A DNA stretch of 64,000 bases from Anaerolineae bacterium (GTDB lineage Bacteria > Chloroflexota > Anaerolineae > Aggregatilineales > J027): assembly GCA_008933735.1 (NCBI GenBank), contig WBUL01000010.1, forward strand, positions 1 through 64,000, read 5' to 3'. The translations under genes were made by a program, and so were the position numbers. How positions within the stretch are numbered: position 1 is the stretch's first letter; each line of letters opens with the position of its first letter. Under the pieces are notes generated by a model that saw only the letters and a program-made list of their open reading frames with translations, did not search any database and was not told the DNA's origin. Below are positions 36,060-45,558 of this stretch, in pieces.

Positions 36060-39000
36060 ATGTGTCAGGACAATAAAGACTTCGTGCATCTGCATCTGCA
36101 CACGGAATATTCCCTGTTAGATGGATTTGCGCGTATTAACCGCGCCGTCAAACGCACCAAAGAACTGGGGATGCCCGCCCTGGCAATCACCGATCATGGC
36201 ACGATGTTTGGAGTCATTGATTTTTACCGGGCTTGCAAACAAGCGGAAATCAAACCCATTCTTGGGGTAGAGGCTTATCTCGCGCCCGGCAGCATGGAAG
36301 GCCGCGACCCCAATAAGGACAGCAAGCCATATCACATGCTTCTGCTGGCGAAGAATAATGTTGGTTATAAAAATCTGCTGCGCCTGAGTTCCGAAGCCCA
36401 GTTGCGCGGTTACTACTATCGCCCGCGCATTGATAAGGAACTGATGGCAGCATGTGCCGAGGGCTTGATTGCAACAAGTGGCTGCCTGGCAGCAGAAATC
36501 CCACGCATGATCGAAGAAGGCAGAGAAGAGCGGGCGCGAGAACTCATCGGCTGGTATCAGGATGTCTTCGGGAAAGACAACTTTTTCCTGGAATTGCAGG
36601 CGCATGACATTCCACAGTTAGACGTGCTCAATAACTGGCTGATTCAGAATTCAAAGTATGCCAATGTGCCGCTGGTTGCCACTAACGACGTACATTACGT
36701 GAATGCCAGCGAATATGAAACCCACGACACCTTGCTGTGCATCCAGACGGGCAACCTCAAACACGAACAAAACCGCCTGAGAATGACGGATAATTCGTAT
36801 TTTCTGCGATCTCAGGCCGAAATGTGGGCACTTTTCGGAGATTCTGCGCCGGATGCGCTGTGTAATACACTGTTGATTGCTGAAATGTGCGACGTTGATC
36901 TGGATGAGAAGCAGTATCACCTGCCAATTTTCCCCGTGCCGCCCCAGTTTGAGCACGAAGGTGCCTATTTGCGTGCCCTATGTGAACAGGGCATCCAGTG
37001 GCGTTTTGGGGATCGGGCAAACGACCCGCGCATTGTGGAACGCTTGAATCACGAACTGAACATTATTCACACGATGGGTTTTGATTCCTATTTTTTGATC
37101 GTGTGGGATTTATGCGAGTTTGCACGGCGGGCGGACATCTGGTGGAATGTACGCGGGTCAGGCGCGGGCAGTGTGGTCGCCTATGCGCTTGGCATCACCA
37201 ACCTTGATCCCCTGGAAAATGGCCTCATTTTTGAACGCTTCCTGAACCCAGGCCGCGTGACCATGCCGGACATTGACCTCGACTACCCAGAAGATCGCCG
37301 TGCCGAAATGATCGAATACTGCACGCGCAAATATGGAGAAGACAAAGTTGCCGCCATTATTACCTTTGGGACACTCGGCGCAAAGGCTGCGATTCGGGAT
37401 GTGGGGCGTGCCCTGGATATAGAGCTTGTTCACGTTGACCGCATCGCTCGTACCATCCCGACCATCGCGGGTAAAAGCCTGAAAATCCCCGAAATGCTGG
37501 GGGATGATCCGGAAAAACAGAATATTGAACTGAAGCAGGTTTACGACAGCGATCCCACTGCCCGCCAGATTATTGATACCGCCAAAGAAATCGAAGGCGT
37601 CCCACGCCATGCCAGTACCCATGCGGCAGGTGTCATCATCGCGGATAAGCCCCTGGTGGAGTATCTTCCTTTGCATCGGCCAACCAAAGGTACGGCGGAG
37701 GATAATCCGGTCAAAATGGTCACACAGTTTCCGATGGAAACCGCAGAATCGATAGGGCTGCTCAAAGTAGACTTCCTCGGTCTCTCTACCCTGACCATTT
37801 TGAGGAAGGCGTGTGATCTGATCGAAAAATATCACAACATCAAGTATACAATGGACAACATCCCCTATAAGCCCGACCCTAACGACCCCGAAATTACACG
37901 CAAGGTCGAGCAGATGTTTGAGATGATGGGACGCGGCGAAACGGTGGGCGTGTTCCAACTAGAAAGCAGCGGGATGCGGCAAATGCTGACCGGGATGCGC
38001 CCGAAAACATTTGAGCACGTCATCGCCGGAATCTCGCTCTATCGGCCCGGCCCGATGGAATATATTCCAAAGTACAATGCCCGAATGCATGGCCTTGAAC
38101 CTGTGGTTTACCATCACCCCAAATTGGAAAATATCATCGGCAATACATACGCGATCATTGTCTATCAAGAACAGATTATGCAAATCGCTGCCGAGTTATT
38201 CGGGTATGCACTGGGCGAAGCGGACATGATGCGCCGGGCAGTTTCCAAGAAAAAGGAAAAAGACCTCCTCCAGCACCGCCAGATTTTTGTTGAGCGGGGC
38301 CCGGAATTTGGCGTATCACCAGACCAGGCCAATGCCATTTTTGATGACATCGCCTTTTTTGCCCGCTATGGCTTTAACAAATGTGTAGTCGCCAGCACAG
38401 AAATTATTGATGCGGATACCGGACGTGTGCATACCATTGGCGACCTGGTGACAGGCGCAGCAGATTTTAGCCACACGCTGACCCTGGATACCGAAAATCT
38501 GCGCCTGAAGGCTGGTAAAATCACGACAGTTATGACAAACGGAGTTCGTCCCGTTTACCGACTCACAACCCGAACCGGACGCCAGATTGAAACGACTGCT
38601 AACCATCCCTTTTATACACAGGCAGGCTGGCGTATGTTAGGCGAACTTCAGGCAGGCACCCCCATCGCTGTCCCTGCTTTGCTGCCTCTTGAGGGCCATT
38701 ACGAGCCTGACGAAAGTGCCCTGTATGAGCTCGCTCAGAGGGCTGCCGAAATTCCAGATGAGGCTTTTTCCCTGAGTCCTCTGTCCCTCCAATTGTTCAT
38801 GAATATCCTCTGGGGTGATGCCCCTGTTTATCAGGTAACGTCTCAGAAGACGGCTCATCAGATTCAACACCTGCTGCTGCGCTTAAACCGGGTGAGCCAA
38901 ATCGCTGCTGTTGAAGCTGGATATGAGATTCGCCTTCTTGAAACGACGCAGCCTGAAAATGATATCTATTGGGACACCATTACGGCCATCGAGTACATCG

Positions 39001-40703
39001 GCGAACAGGAAACTTACGACCTGACGATTGAAGATTCGCATAATTTTGTTGCGAACGACATCATCGTGCACAATTCTCATGCCGCCGATTACGCGGTAAT
39101 TAGCTGCCAGACCGCCTATCTAAAATGCCACTACCCGCATGAGTTTATGACGGCGCTCATGTCGGTCTATTTCGATGATTCCGCCAAACTGGGGTTGTTC
39201 ATTGAAGACTGCCGCCGCATTGGAATCCATATTTTGCAGCCGGACGTGAATGCCTCACAGCTCGATTTTTCCATTGAAGAATGGAAGGATGGGTCAAGGC
39301 ATATCCGGTTCGGGTTGGGCGCGATCAAAAATGTGGGAGTGGGCGCGGTCGAGTACCTGCTGCAATGTCGCCAGGACACGCCTTTCGCAGATCTGGACGA
39401 TTTCCTCAAACGCTGTGACATGCGCCATTTTGGTAAACGCGCCCTGGAATCGTGTATCAAAGTTGGGGCACTGGACAGCTTTGCGGATCGAGGTCATCTG
39501 CTGGCAAACTTAGACCAGTTGATGGCCTACAGTACCAACTACCACAAAAATGCGGAAACAGGTCAGGTGAGCATGTTTGACCTGATCGGCAGCGGCGGGG
39601 GATCGGCAGGCTCGGTGTATAGTACAATGACCGAACAAGCATCTGCGGACTGGGACAGACGGGAACAACTGCGCTGGGAACGGGAATTAATTGGAATCTA
39701 TGTCTCCGATCATCCTCTGAGTACAATCTGGCCCAAGATACAGTCGTTTATCAGCCACACCTCCTCTGAGTTAAACGAGCAGCACGAGCAGATCGTCGGT
39801 GCGGGAGTACGGGTTGCGGGGTTAATTACCGACATTCGGAAGCTGTACACCAAGAAAAATGATCCTATGGCGATCCTGACCCTGGAAGACATTCAGGGAA
39901 GCATTTCGGTTGTCATGTTTCCACGGGTCTGGCGAGAAACCGAAGAACGCGGTGAGATTGACATCGCGCTGGATAAAGTTCTGCTGGTTAATGGCAAAGC
40001 AGATAAGCGGGGCAGTGATATGCAGGTTATTGCGGAGAGTGTGAGCCAAAAATTTGACCTCAGCGAGGCAGAGGGAATACAGCCAACCCTGCCCCACCAC
40101 TTCCCGTCTTATCTGACCGAGCCGGAAGAAGACACGGTGGACGAAGATACGGGCGAGCGCATTGAGCAAGTTGAACCCGAACCCCCGCCGCGTGAACCGA
40201 TGGTCATGGCGCAGACTGCCGGAGCAAATGTGCTGGTTATTCCCCAGATTGAGCCGCAGCTTGGGGCCGATTCTGAGCCGCCGGATTTCCCCGCGTTTAC
40301 AGATGATGACGCACCGCCGGAGGCCTTCTGGGATGAACCGCCGCGCCCGCCCAAAATCAAAAACCCTGACTCGCGTATTGACAGGGGTACCAATCGGCTG
40401 AAACCGCCGCCCGCGAAAGCCGCTATTCCTGTTCACAGAACCGTAATTCAGAACCGACGCACGCTGGTGGTCGAGATGGAGCGTACCCATGACTCGGATC
40501 GTGACCGCCGCCGCTTAAGGATTTTGCACGGTCTCGCCGACAGTTACACCCGGGGCGACGACAGTTTCTGCATCATTTTTGAGAGGCAGGCCGGAAAGCA
40601 AATTCGCATGGATTTTCCAGCCATCAAACTCCATATTGACCAGACCATCATCGAGCAGCTTTCCATCAAGGATGGCGTTACGAACGTGTATATCGAGGAA
40701 TAA
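36060..40703 (+). CDS. dnaE: DNA polymerase III alpha subunit containing an intein
   Basis: Replicative polymerase precursor of 1547 residues; splicing would leave about 1316. A PHP domain (DFVHLHLHTEYSLLDG, ITDHGTMFG) is followed by the C-family catalytic core with PDIDLDYPEDRR (Asp404, Asp406) and HASTHAAGVII. The conserved GFNK/SHAADYA junction is interrupted by the intein (775-1005). Then come the helix-hairpin-helix region, an OB fold (GAGVRVAGLITDIR) and an acidic/Pro linker leading to a C-terminal domain. I chose the ATG at 36060 because upstream codons are unconserved and overlap the pseudogene region. The next gene starts 3 bp after its stop. Confidence 0.96.
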   Translation: MCQDNKDFVHLHLHTEYSLLDGFARINRAVKRTKELGMPALAITDHGTMFGVIDFYRACKQAEIKPILGVEAYLAPGSMEGRDPNKDSKPYHMLLLAKNNVGYKNLLRLSSEAQLRGYYYRPRIDKELMAACAEGLIATSGCLAAEIPRMIEEGREERARELIGWYQDVFGKDNFFLELQAHDIPQLDVLNNWLIQNSKYANVPLVATNDVHYVNASEYETHDTLLCIQTGNLKHEQNRLRMTDNSYFLRSQAEMWALFGDSAPDALCNTLLIAEMCDVDLDEKQYHLPIFPVPPQFEHEGAYLRALCEQGIQWRFGDRANDPRIVERLNHELNIIHTMGFDSYFLIVWDLCEFARRADIWWNVRGSGAGSVVAYALGITNLDPLENGLIFERFLNPGRVTMPDIDLDYPEDRRAEMIEYCTRKYGEDKVAAIITFGTLGAKAAIRDVGRALDIELVHVDRIARTIPTIAGKSLKIPEMLGDDPEKQNIELKQVYDSDPTARQIIDTAKEIEGVPRHASTHAAGVIIADKPLVEYLPLHRPTKGTAEDNPVKMVTQFPMETAESIGLLKVDFLGLSTLTILRKACDLIEKYHNIKYTMDNIPYKPDPNDPEITRKVEQMFEMMGRGETVGVFQLESSGMRQMLTGMRPKTFEHVIAGISLYRPGPMEYIPKYNARMHGLEPVVYHHPKLENIIGNTYAIIVYQEQIMQIAAELFGYALGEADMMRRAVSKKKEKDLLQHRQIFVERGPEFGVSPDQANAIFDDIAFFARYGFNKCVVASTEIIDADTGRVHTIGDLVTGAADFSHTLTLDTENLRLKAGKITTVMTNGVRPVYRLTTRTGRQIETTANHPFYTQAGWRMLGELQAGTPIAVPALLPLEGHYEPDESALYELAQRAAEIPDEAFSLSPLSLQLFMNILWGDAPVYQVTSQKTAHQIQHLLLRLNRVSQIAAVEAGYEIRLLETTQPENDIYWDTITAIEYIGEQETYDLTIEDSHNFVANDIIVHNSHAADYAVISCQTAYLKCHYPHEFMTALMSVYFDDSAKLGLFIEDCRRIGIHILQPDVNASQLDFSIEEWKDGSRHIRFGLGAIKNVGVGAVEYLLQCRQDTPFADLDDFLKRCDMRHFGKRALESCIKVGALDSFADRGHLLANLDQLMAYSTNYHKNAETGQVSMFDLIGSGGGSAGSVYSTMTEQASADWDRREQLRWERELIGIYVSDHPLSTIWPKIQSFISHTSSELNEQHEQIVGAGVRVAGLITDIRKLYTKKNDPMAILTLEDIQGSISVVMFPRVWRETEERGEIDIALDKVLLVNGKADKRGSDMQVIAESVSQKFDLSEAEGIQPTLPHHFPSYLTEPEEDTVDEDTGERIEQVEPEPPPREPMVMAQTAGANVLVIPQIEPQLGADSEPPDFPAFTDDDAPPEAFWDEPPRPPKIKNPDSRIDRGTNRLKPPPAKAAIPVHRTVIQNRRTLVVEMERTHDSDRDRRRLRILHGLADSYTRGDDSFCIIFERQAGKQIRMDFPAIKLHIDQTIIEQLSIKDGVTNVYIEE
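38382..39074 (+). other. DnaE mini-intein (231 residues)
   Basis: In-frame insertion between GFNK and SHAADYA. It begins with Cys1 (CVVASTEI, block A), has TANHPFYTQAGW (block B, TxxH), YDLTIEDSHNFVAN (block F) and ends DIIVHN with the penultimate His and terminal Asn (block G). The +1 residue is Ser. All splicing residues are present. The central part (IPDEAFSLSPLSLQLFM...QHLLLRLNRVSQ) resembles the second half of a LAGLIDADG endonuclease, but the catalytic Asp motif is lost, so homing activity is not expected. Confidence 0.92.
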
Positions 40704-40706
40704 GGC

Positions 40707-41996
40707 ATGAAATTCAAACCTGTTCTCCTTGGTTTACTGCTCGCCAATCTCCTGTTTACAGTTGGGCTGGTTAAAGCCCAGGATGACCCGCAAGCTGATA
40801 AACAAACCCCGATAGACACCTATCCACTCCCACAAGAGGCGGGGGCAGTGCGTTTTACACTGGCAGACCGCTGGAACAAAACTGACCTGGCATTCTATAT
40901 TCGCAACTGTCCGTCGACTCTGGACTGCGCCCGTGCCCATGATGCGATCCGCAACGCTTTCGGGGCCTGGGATCAGGCTTCTGGTCTGGAATTCGTTGAA
41001 GTCAACAATTCGCAGCAGGCGGATATTGAACTGGTGTGGAGCAGCCGCGAGGAGGAATTTGGCATTCCTGGTGGTGTGCTGGCTTTCGCGTATTTTCCCA
41101 GCTTTGGCGGTGATGTGTTTTTTGACGACGTGGAGCGATGGACACTCTACGACGGCGGCGGCACGGATCTGTACGTCGTAGCGGTACACGAAATTGGTCA
41201 TGCCCTCGGTTTAGACCACAGCAGCGACGTTAATGCGGTCATGTATGCCTACAGCGGCTTTTCCGCCGATTTGGGCCAGGATGATATTGCCGGAATCCAG
41301 CGGCTTTACGGCGCGGATTCCGGTGATGAGAGTGAGGTCGTTTCTGAAGACACCCCATCTGAAGTGCCCTCCGGAGAAGATGAAATCGTGGAAGGCACGC
41401 TCAGCAATCGTTCCTATTACGATATCTGGCAGATTGACGTTACAGCAGGGGAAACCGTCACGCTGGTCATGGAAACCATCAGCGGCGATTTAGACACTTA
41501 TCTTGCTGTTTTAACACCAGATGGTAACACGGTGCTGGCCGAAAATGACGATGCCCCAGGACGCACGGACTCGGAAATTACCTATACCTTTCCCACAACG
41601 GACAATTATCTCATTATCGCCACACGATATGATTTTGAGGCAGGATTCAGCACCGGAGACTATCGGTTGAGTGCGATTCGTGGTGGCACGAATGCTGCTC
41701 CGCCTACCGCACAGCCTACAGAGGTCAATTTCACAATCGTCAACAACAGCAGTACAGAACTATGTGGCATCTGGTTTAGCCCCTCCAGCAGTTCGGATTG
41801 GGGGCCAGAACGAATTTCCACGGAAGGTGCACAGTTTTTTCTGGTTGGTGGTACCTTCACCTGGGCAGTCATACCGGACAGTTACGACGTTTACGTAGAA
41901 GACTGTTTCGGGGGGTACCTACAGCAGAATGGCATTCCCGCTTTCGCCGATGTGACTCTTGATATTCGAAATGATAGAATCCTGATTAGCAACTAG
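40707..41996 (+). CDS. Secreted matrixin-like metalloprotease with PPC domain
   Basis: 429 residues: signal peptide (1-24), metzincin catalytic domain (about 40-205) with the zinc site HEIGHALGLDHS and the Met-turn VMYAY, then a linker and a bacterial pre-peptidase C-terminal (PPC) domain (about 220-325: SYYDIWQIDVTAGETVTL, GDLDTYLAVL), and a C-terminal domain of about 95 residues starting NFTIVNNSSTELCGIWF. No cysteine-switch prodomain is visible. It probably degrades extracellular protein. Coupled to dnaE by 3 bp, although its own promoter cannot be excluded. Confidence 0.88.
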   Translation: MKFKPVLLGLLLANLLFTVGLVKAQDDPQADKQTPIDTYPLPQEAGAVRFTLADRWNKTDLAFYIRNCPSTLDCARAHDAIRNAFGAWDQASGLEFVEVNNSQQADIELVWSSREEEFGIPGGVLAFAYFPSFGGDVFFDDVERWTLYDGGGTDLYVVAVHEIGHALGLDHSSDVNAVMYAYSGFSADLGQDDIAGIQRLYGADSGDESEVVSEDTPSEVPSGEDEIVEGTLSNRSYYDIWQIDVTAGETVTLVMETISGDLDTYLAVLTPDGNTVLAENDDAPGRTDSEITYTFPTTDNYLIIATRYDFEAGFSTGDYRLSAIRGGTNAAPPTAQPTEVNFTIVNNSSTELCGIWFSPSSSSDWGPERISTEGAQFFLVGGTFTWAVIPDSYDVYVEDCFGGYLQQNGIPAFADVTLDIRNDRILISN

Positions 41997-42008
41997 CGCA
42001 GATTTACC

Positions 42009-42038
42009 TTGATAGGTACGCCAGCAGTAGGATATACT
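42009..42038 (+). promoter_or_regulatory. Sigma-70-type promoter with overlapping palindrome
   Basis: TTGATA (42009-42014), 18-bp spacer, TATACT (42033-42038). A perfect 7-bp inverted repeat AGCAGTA-GGATA-TACTGCT (42023-42041) covers the -10, so a regulator could bind there. It drives the S1-domain gene at 42110. Confidence 0.65.
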
Positions 42039-42109
42039 GCTAGCGGTTATTACTGCCTATATCGTCCGGTTTTAGTTGTGATATTCCCGAAAAAGGTTGC
42101 TTACACTAT

Positions 42110-43309
42110 ATGACTGCTGATGTGAAAAAAGATGGGGGAGAGAGTTTCCTGGAGTTGCTCGAAGCGAGTTGGGATATAAGCGCAGACCCACCGCAACGTG
42201 GCGCGATTCGACCAGCAACGATTCTACAGATCACCGATGATGAAATTATCGTGGATATGGGTGCGAAACGTGATGGTATTGTTACCGCCCAGGACATAGA
42301 ACGCCTCGATGAAACTTTTCGTGACTCACTCAAGGTCGGTGATAAAGTCTATGTCTATGTGATCAATCCGCAGGATCAGGACGGCAACCTGATTGTAAGC
42401 ATCAACATGGGCTTGCAGCAGCAGGATTGGGAAGAAGCCCGTCGCCTGCTGGACAGCGATGAAGTCGTTGAAGTTTCCGTCGAAGGATACAACAAGGGTG
42501 GTATCCTGGTGAAGTGGAACCGGTTGGATGGTTTTATCCCCTCCTCCCATATGATTTCCGTGAGCAGCGGTTTACAGGGAGAAGATCGCCGAGATGCGAT
42601 GGATGGGATCATCAAAACCAGGCTCGGCGTCAAGGTAATTGAAGTTGACCAGTCGCGCCGACGCTTGATTTTCTCCGAACGCGAAGCCCAGCGTGAATGG
42701 CGGGCACAGCAAAAAGCAAAACTGCTCTCCGAGCTTAAAGAAGGTGACATCGTCGAAGGCACCGTCACCGGGCTGCGTGATTTTGGCGCGTTTGTGAACA
42801 TTGGCGGTGCGGATGGGCTGATACACGTCAGCGAATTGGCGTGGCATCGGGTTGACCACCCGCGTGATGTCCTGAATGTTGGGGATGAGATCAAGGTCTA
42901 TGTATTAAGTCTGGATCGTAAAACCAACCGCATCGCGCTCAGCCGCAAGCGTCTGATGAATGACCCCTGGGAAAACGTGATGGAAAAATATTACGAGGGG
43001 CAGCAGGTTGAAGGGTCTGTCACCAACGTAGTAGATTTTGGGGCGTTTATTGCGCTGGATGACGGTCTGGAAGGCCTCCTCCATTTGAGCGAAATGGGTG
43101 ATGGCACACTCAAAGAGCCTCACAGCTATGTCAAAAAAGGAGATCGTCTGCAACTGCGTATCAGCCGCCTTGAGCCAGAAAAACGCCGCGTTGGTTTTAC
43201 GCAGCGCTGGGGAACCAACCAGCCGATCTTGACGGATACCACTGAAGCTGAAGTACCTGCCGAAATCCCTACAGAAATACCTGCCGAAACTCCTGCGGAG
43301 CAGGAGTGA
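42110..43309 (+). CDS. S1-domain RNA-binding protein (ribosomal protein S1 homologue)
   Basis: 399 residues with four S1 (OB-fold) repeats at about 31-98, 115-185, 202-272 and 287-355, including GLRDFGAFVNIGGADGLIHVSELAWHR split across the third. A Pro/Glu tail (AEIPTEIPAETPAEQ) ends the protein. It probably aids mRNA binding at the ribosome. A second paralogue of almost equal size lies at 56948-58141; the two share EREAQRE and the GADGLIHxSELAWHR segment. This copy has its own promoter and terminator and does not sit with other translation genes. Confidence 0.88.
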   Translation: MTADVKKDGGESFLELLEASWDISADPPQRGAIRPATILQITDDEIIVDMGAKRDGIVTAQDIERLDETFRDSLKVGDKVYVYVINPQDQDGNLIVSINMGLQQQDWEEARRLLDSDEVVEVSVEGYNKGGILVKWNRLDGFIPSSHMISVSSGLQGEDRRDAMDGIIKTRLGVKVIEVDQSRRRLIFSEREAQREWRAQQKAKLLSELKEGDIVEGTVTGLRDFGAFVNIGGADGLIHVSELAWHRVDHPRDVLNVGDEIKVYVLSLDRKTNRIALSRKRLMNDPWENVMEKYYEGQQVEGSVTNVVDFGAFIALDDGLEGLLHLSEMGDGTLKEPHSYVKKGDRLQLRISRLEPEKRRVGFTQRWGTNQPILTDTTEAEVPAEIPTEIPAETPAEQE

Positions 43310-43331
43310 ACTTCAGACACCAAAAACCAGT

Positions 43332-43362
43332 CGGTGGTGTGAAAAGCCACCGTTTTTGTTTT
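43332..43362 (+). terminator. Rho-independent terminator
   Basis: CGGTGG (43332-43337) / CCACCG (43347-43352) with a 9-nt loop, followed by TTTTTGTTTT. It ends the S1-domain gene. Confidence 0.85.
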
Positions 43363-43380
43363 AAAATCAGGGCTGAGCAG

Positions 43381-43572
43381 GTGGAAAGTCTGCCGCCGAC
43401 ACCTGCGGGAATTGTGGGTTTGACTGCGGATGGTAGTCTATTAAAACCCGCAGAACAAAAATCAGCCCTGCAATTTCTGGACAATGGAATGCGCGGTTTT
43501 TATATGCACCTTGAACGATCCGCTGCTGAAGCCACCATTTCACCAGGAGATGCCGTGTTCAGTGCGGATTAA
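43381..43572 (+). CDS. Possible small hypothetical protein
   Basis: 63 codons from a GTG at 43381, right after the terminator, ending back to back with the convergent ABC ATPase gene. The product would contain ESLPPTPAGIVGLTADGSLL and no recognised domain. The ribosome-binding site is weak (GAGCAG). The abutting stop matches the packing elsewhere in the window, but the region could also be noncoding. Confidence 0.35.
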   Translation: MESLPPTPAGIVGLTADGSLLKPAEQKSALQFLDNGMRGFYMHLERSAAEATISPGDAVFSAD

Positions 43573-44298
43573 TCAGGCCGGATTGACAACCTGACGCATC
43601 CGATAACCTGCCCTCACGTTCTCAGTATCATCAAAAAGAACACCGTGCTGCAATCGGAACACCCGGTCGGCCATTGGCACCACTTCCATGCTGTGTGTAA
43701 CCATGATGAGGGTACGCCCAAGTTCACGAGTCAGGTCAAGCAGCAGCTTTAAAACGGTGTCGCTGGTATCTCCATCCAGATTACCCGTCGGCTCATCCGC
43801 GAGAATCAGACGCGGTTCATGCACCAGGGCCCGTGCGATAGCGACACGCTGCTGTTCACCCCCGGAGAGTTTATCTGGAAACGTACCAGCCCGGTCAGGC
43901 AAACCAACTCGCTCCAGAAGTTCCCGTGCGCGTTTGTCGTTCTGCCTGCGATTTGTGCCACGCAGTTCATAGGGCAGGGTGATATTTTCCAGAACCGTCA
44001 GGGTAGGGATCAAATTAAAAAATTGAAAGACAATGCCGAGGTTATCGCGCCGGAAAATCGTTCGATCATGTTCAGAAAGCGCAGTGATATTTGTACCTGC
44101 GATCAATACATCACCGGAGTCAGGTTCATCAATCCCTGCCACCAGATTCAACATTGTGCTCTTACCGCTGCCAGATTTCCCCAGCACAACCGCAAATTCA
44201 CCTTCAAAAAAGTCGGTTGAAGCGCCCTTTAGCACATGGTGCTGTTTGTTCCCTTCGACAAACGTCTTGGTGACATTTTTGAGTTGTACCAGTGTCAT
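43573..44298 (-). CDS. ABC transporter ATP-binding protein (MacB/LolD-like)
   Basis: 241-residue ATPase with Walker [10 protein letters not shown], a Q-loop [18 protein letters not shown], signature [15 protein letters not shown], Walker [13 protein letters not shown] and the His switch VTHS. The DEPTGNLD and FNLIPTLTV features are typical of MacB/LolD/FtsE-like ATPases that drive mechanotransmission rather than transport across the membrane. The start abuts the dnaJ stop. No FtsX-like permease is adjacent, so its partner is unknown. Confidence 0.88.
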   Translation of the reverse strand: MTLVQLKNVTKTFVEGNKQHHVLKGASTDFFEGEFAVVLGKSGSGKSTMLNLVAGIDEPDSGDVLIAGTNITALSEHDRTIFRRDNLGIVFQFFNLIPTLTVLENITLPYELRGTNRRQNDKRARELLERVGLPDRAGTFPDKLSGGEQQRVAIARALVHEPRLILADEPTGNLDGDTSDTVLKLLLDLTRELGRTLIMVTHSMEVVPMADRVFRLQHGVLFDDTENVRAGYRMRQVVNPA

Positions 44299-45441
44299 CT
44301 ATTCTCCACTAAAAAAACTCGCTACCCGGTCAAAAAATCCCCTATCGGTGCGATTATGCTGTGGCACAGACTCCGCCCCAAAGGAGTGGGCTAATTCCTC
44401 AAAAAGCTGCTTCTGACCAGGGGTGAGTTTGGTTGGAATAAAAACGTTAATGACAACCAGTTGGTCACCGCGCCCCTGTGTTGTCCCATCCGGTCGCAGC
44501 TTAGGAACGCCTTTGTTCTTCAAGGTCACCACAGTACCGGACTGTGTACCGGGTTTGATCTTGAGTTCTTCTTCGCCTTCGATAGTTGGCACAAAGACCG
44601 CATCGCCCAACGCCGCCTGTGCCACATTGATATTCCATTCCAGCAAAATGTCGCTGCCGCGCCGCTTGAGGAACTCATGTGGGCGCACCGTCAGCACAAC
44701 GTACAGGTTACCGGGCAGGCCGCCATTTTCACCGGGGTCACCTTCACCACTTAAGCGAATCTGCGTACCATCATCTACCCCCGCCGGAATATTTACAGTC
44801 AGATTGCGGGTTTGGCGGATTTTCCCACGTCCATCACACGCCTGACAGGGTGATTCAATGACCGTACCTTTGCCATGACAGGTGGGGCAATCGGTGGACA
44901 TGACCATCTCGCCCAGCAAAGTCTGCCGACGCTGGTGCACCTGACCGCTGCCACTACAAGTGGAACAGGTCTTGGGGGAAGTACCAGGTTTTGCGCCACT
45001 GCCATGACAGGTCTCACAGGTTTCCCAGCGCTGGACTTCAATATCGACATCCGCGCCAAAAACGGCCTGCTCAAAAGTCAATTCGAGATCATACCGCAAA
45101 TCCCGCCCCTGACGTGCTCGTTTGCCCCGTGACCCACGACGGCTTGTAAAACCAAATCCCTGCATGAGATCTTCAAAGATAGTGAATGGGTCACCATAGG
45201 CAGCACCAGCGCCGCCATTCATGTTTACTCCGGCATGACCGAACTGATCATAAGCCCGGCGTTTAGGGGGGTCACTTAAAACCTGATAAGCTTCGTTAAT
45301 TTCTTTAAATTGCGCCTCTGCTTCCGGCGATTTATTTACATCCGGGTGATATTGGCGTGCCAGACTACGAAAGGCTTTTTTTATCTCACTATCGCTGGCC
45401 CTGCGATCTACGCCCAGTACTTCATAATAGTCCCTCGGCAT
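44299..45441 (-). CDS. dnaJ: Chaperone protein DnaJ
   Basis: Type I J protein of 380 residues that stimulates DnaK ATP hydrolysis and delivers clients. J domain with intact HPD (QYHPDVNK), a Gly-rich region, four CxxCxGxG zinc repeats ([32 protein letters not shown]) and the client-binding C-terminal domains. I chose ATG 45441 ([18 protein letters not shown] upstream) over the upstream ATG at 45474. It lies after dnaK with a 117-bp gap containing a small hairpin (GCCTCT/AGAGGC, 45490-45509). Confidence 0.97.
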   Translation of the reverse strand: MPRDYYEVLGVDRRASDSEIKKAFRSLARQYHPDVNKSPEAEAQFKEINEAYQVLSDPPKRRAYDQFGHAGVNMNGGAGAAYGDPFTIFEDLMQGFGFTSRRGSRGKRARQGRDLRYDLELTFEQAVFGADVDIEVQRWETCETCHGSGAKPGTSPKTCSTCSGSGQVHQRRQTLLGEMVMSTDCPTCHGKGTVIESPCQACDGRGKIRQTRNLTVNIPAGVDDGTQIRLSGEGDPGENGGLPGNLYVVLTVRPHEFLKRRGSDILLEWNINVAQAALGDAVFVPTIEGEEELKIKPGTQSGTVVTLKNKGVPKLRPDGTTQGRGDQLVVINVFIPTKLTPGQKQLFEELAHSFGAESVPQHNRTDRGFFDRVASFFSGE

Positions 45442-45558
45442 GACTTTCCCCTTTACCTGTTCAAAACAACACAAGGGCAGATCAACTCGGCCTCTCTTGA
45501 GATAGAGGCATAGTCTGCGACCCGCCCTATGATTTCTGAAACTTCGTGCCCGAAGGCG

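Noticed and set aside
36117-37958. Minus-strand ORFs of 162 and 266 codons opposite dnaE
   Set aside because: Shadows of the polymerase coding sequence.
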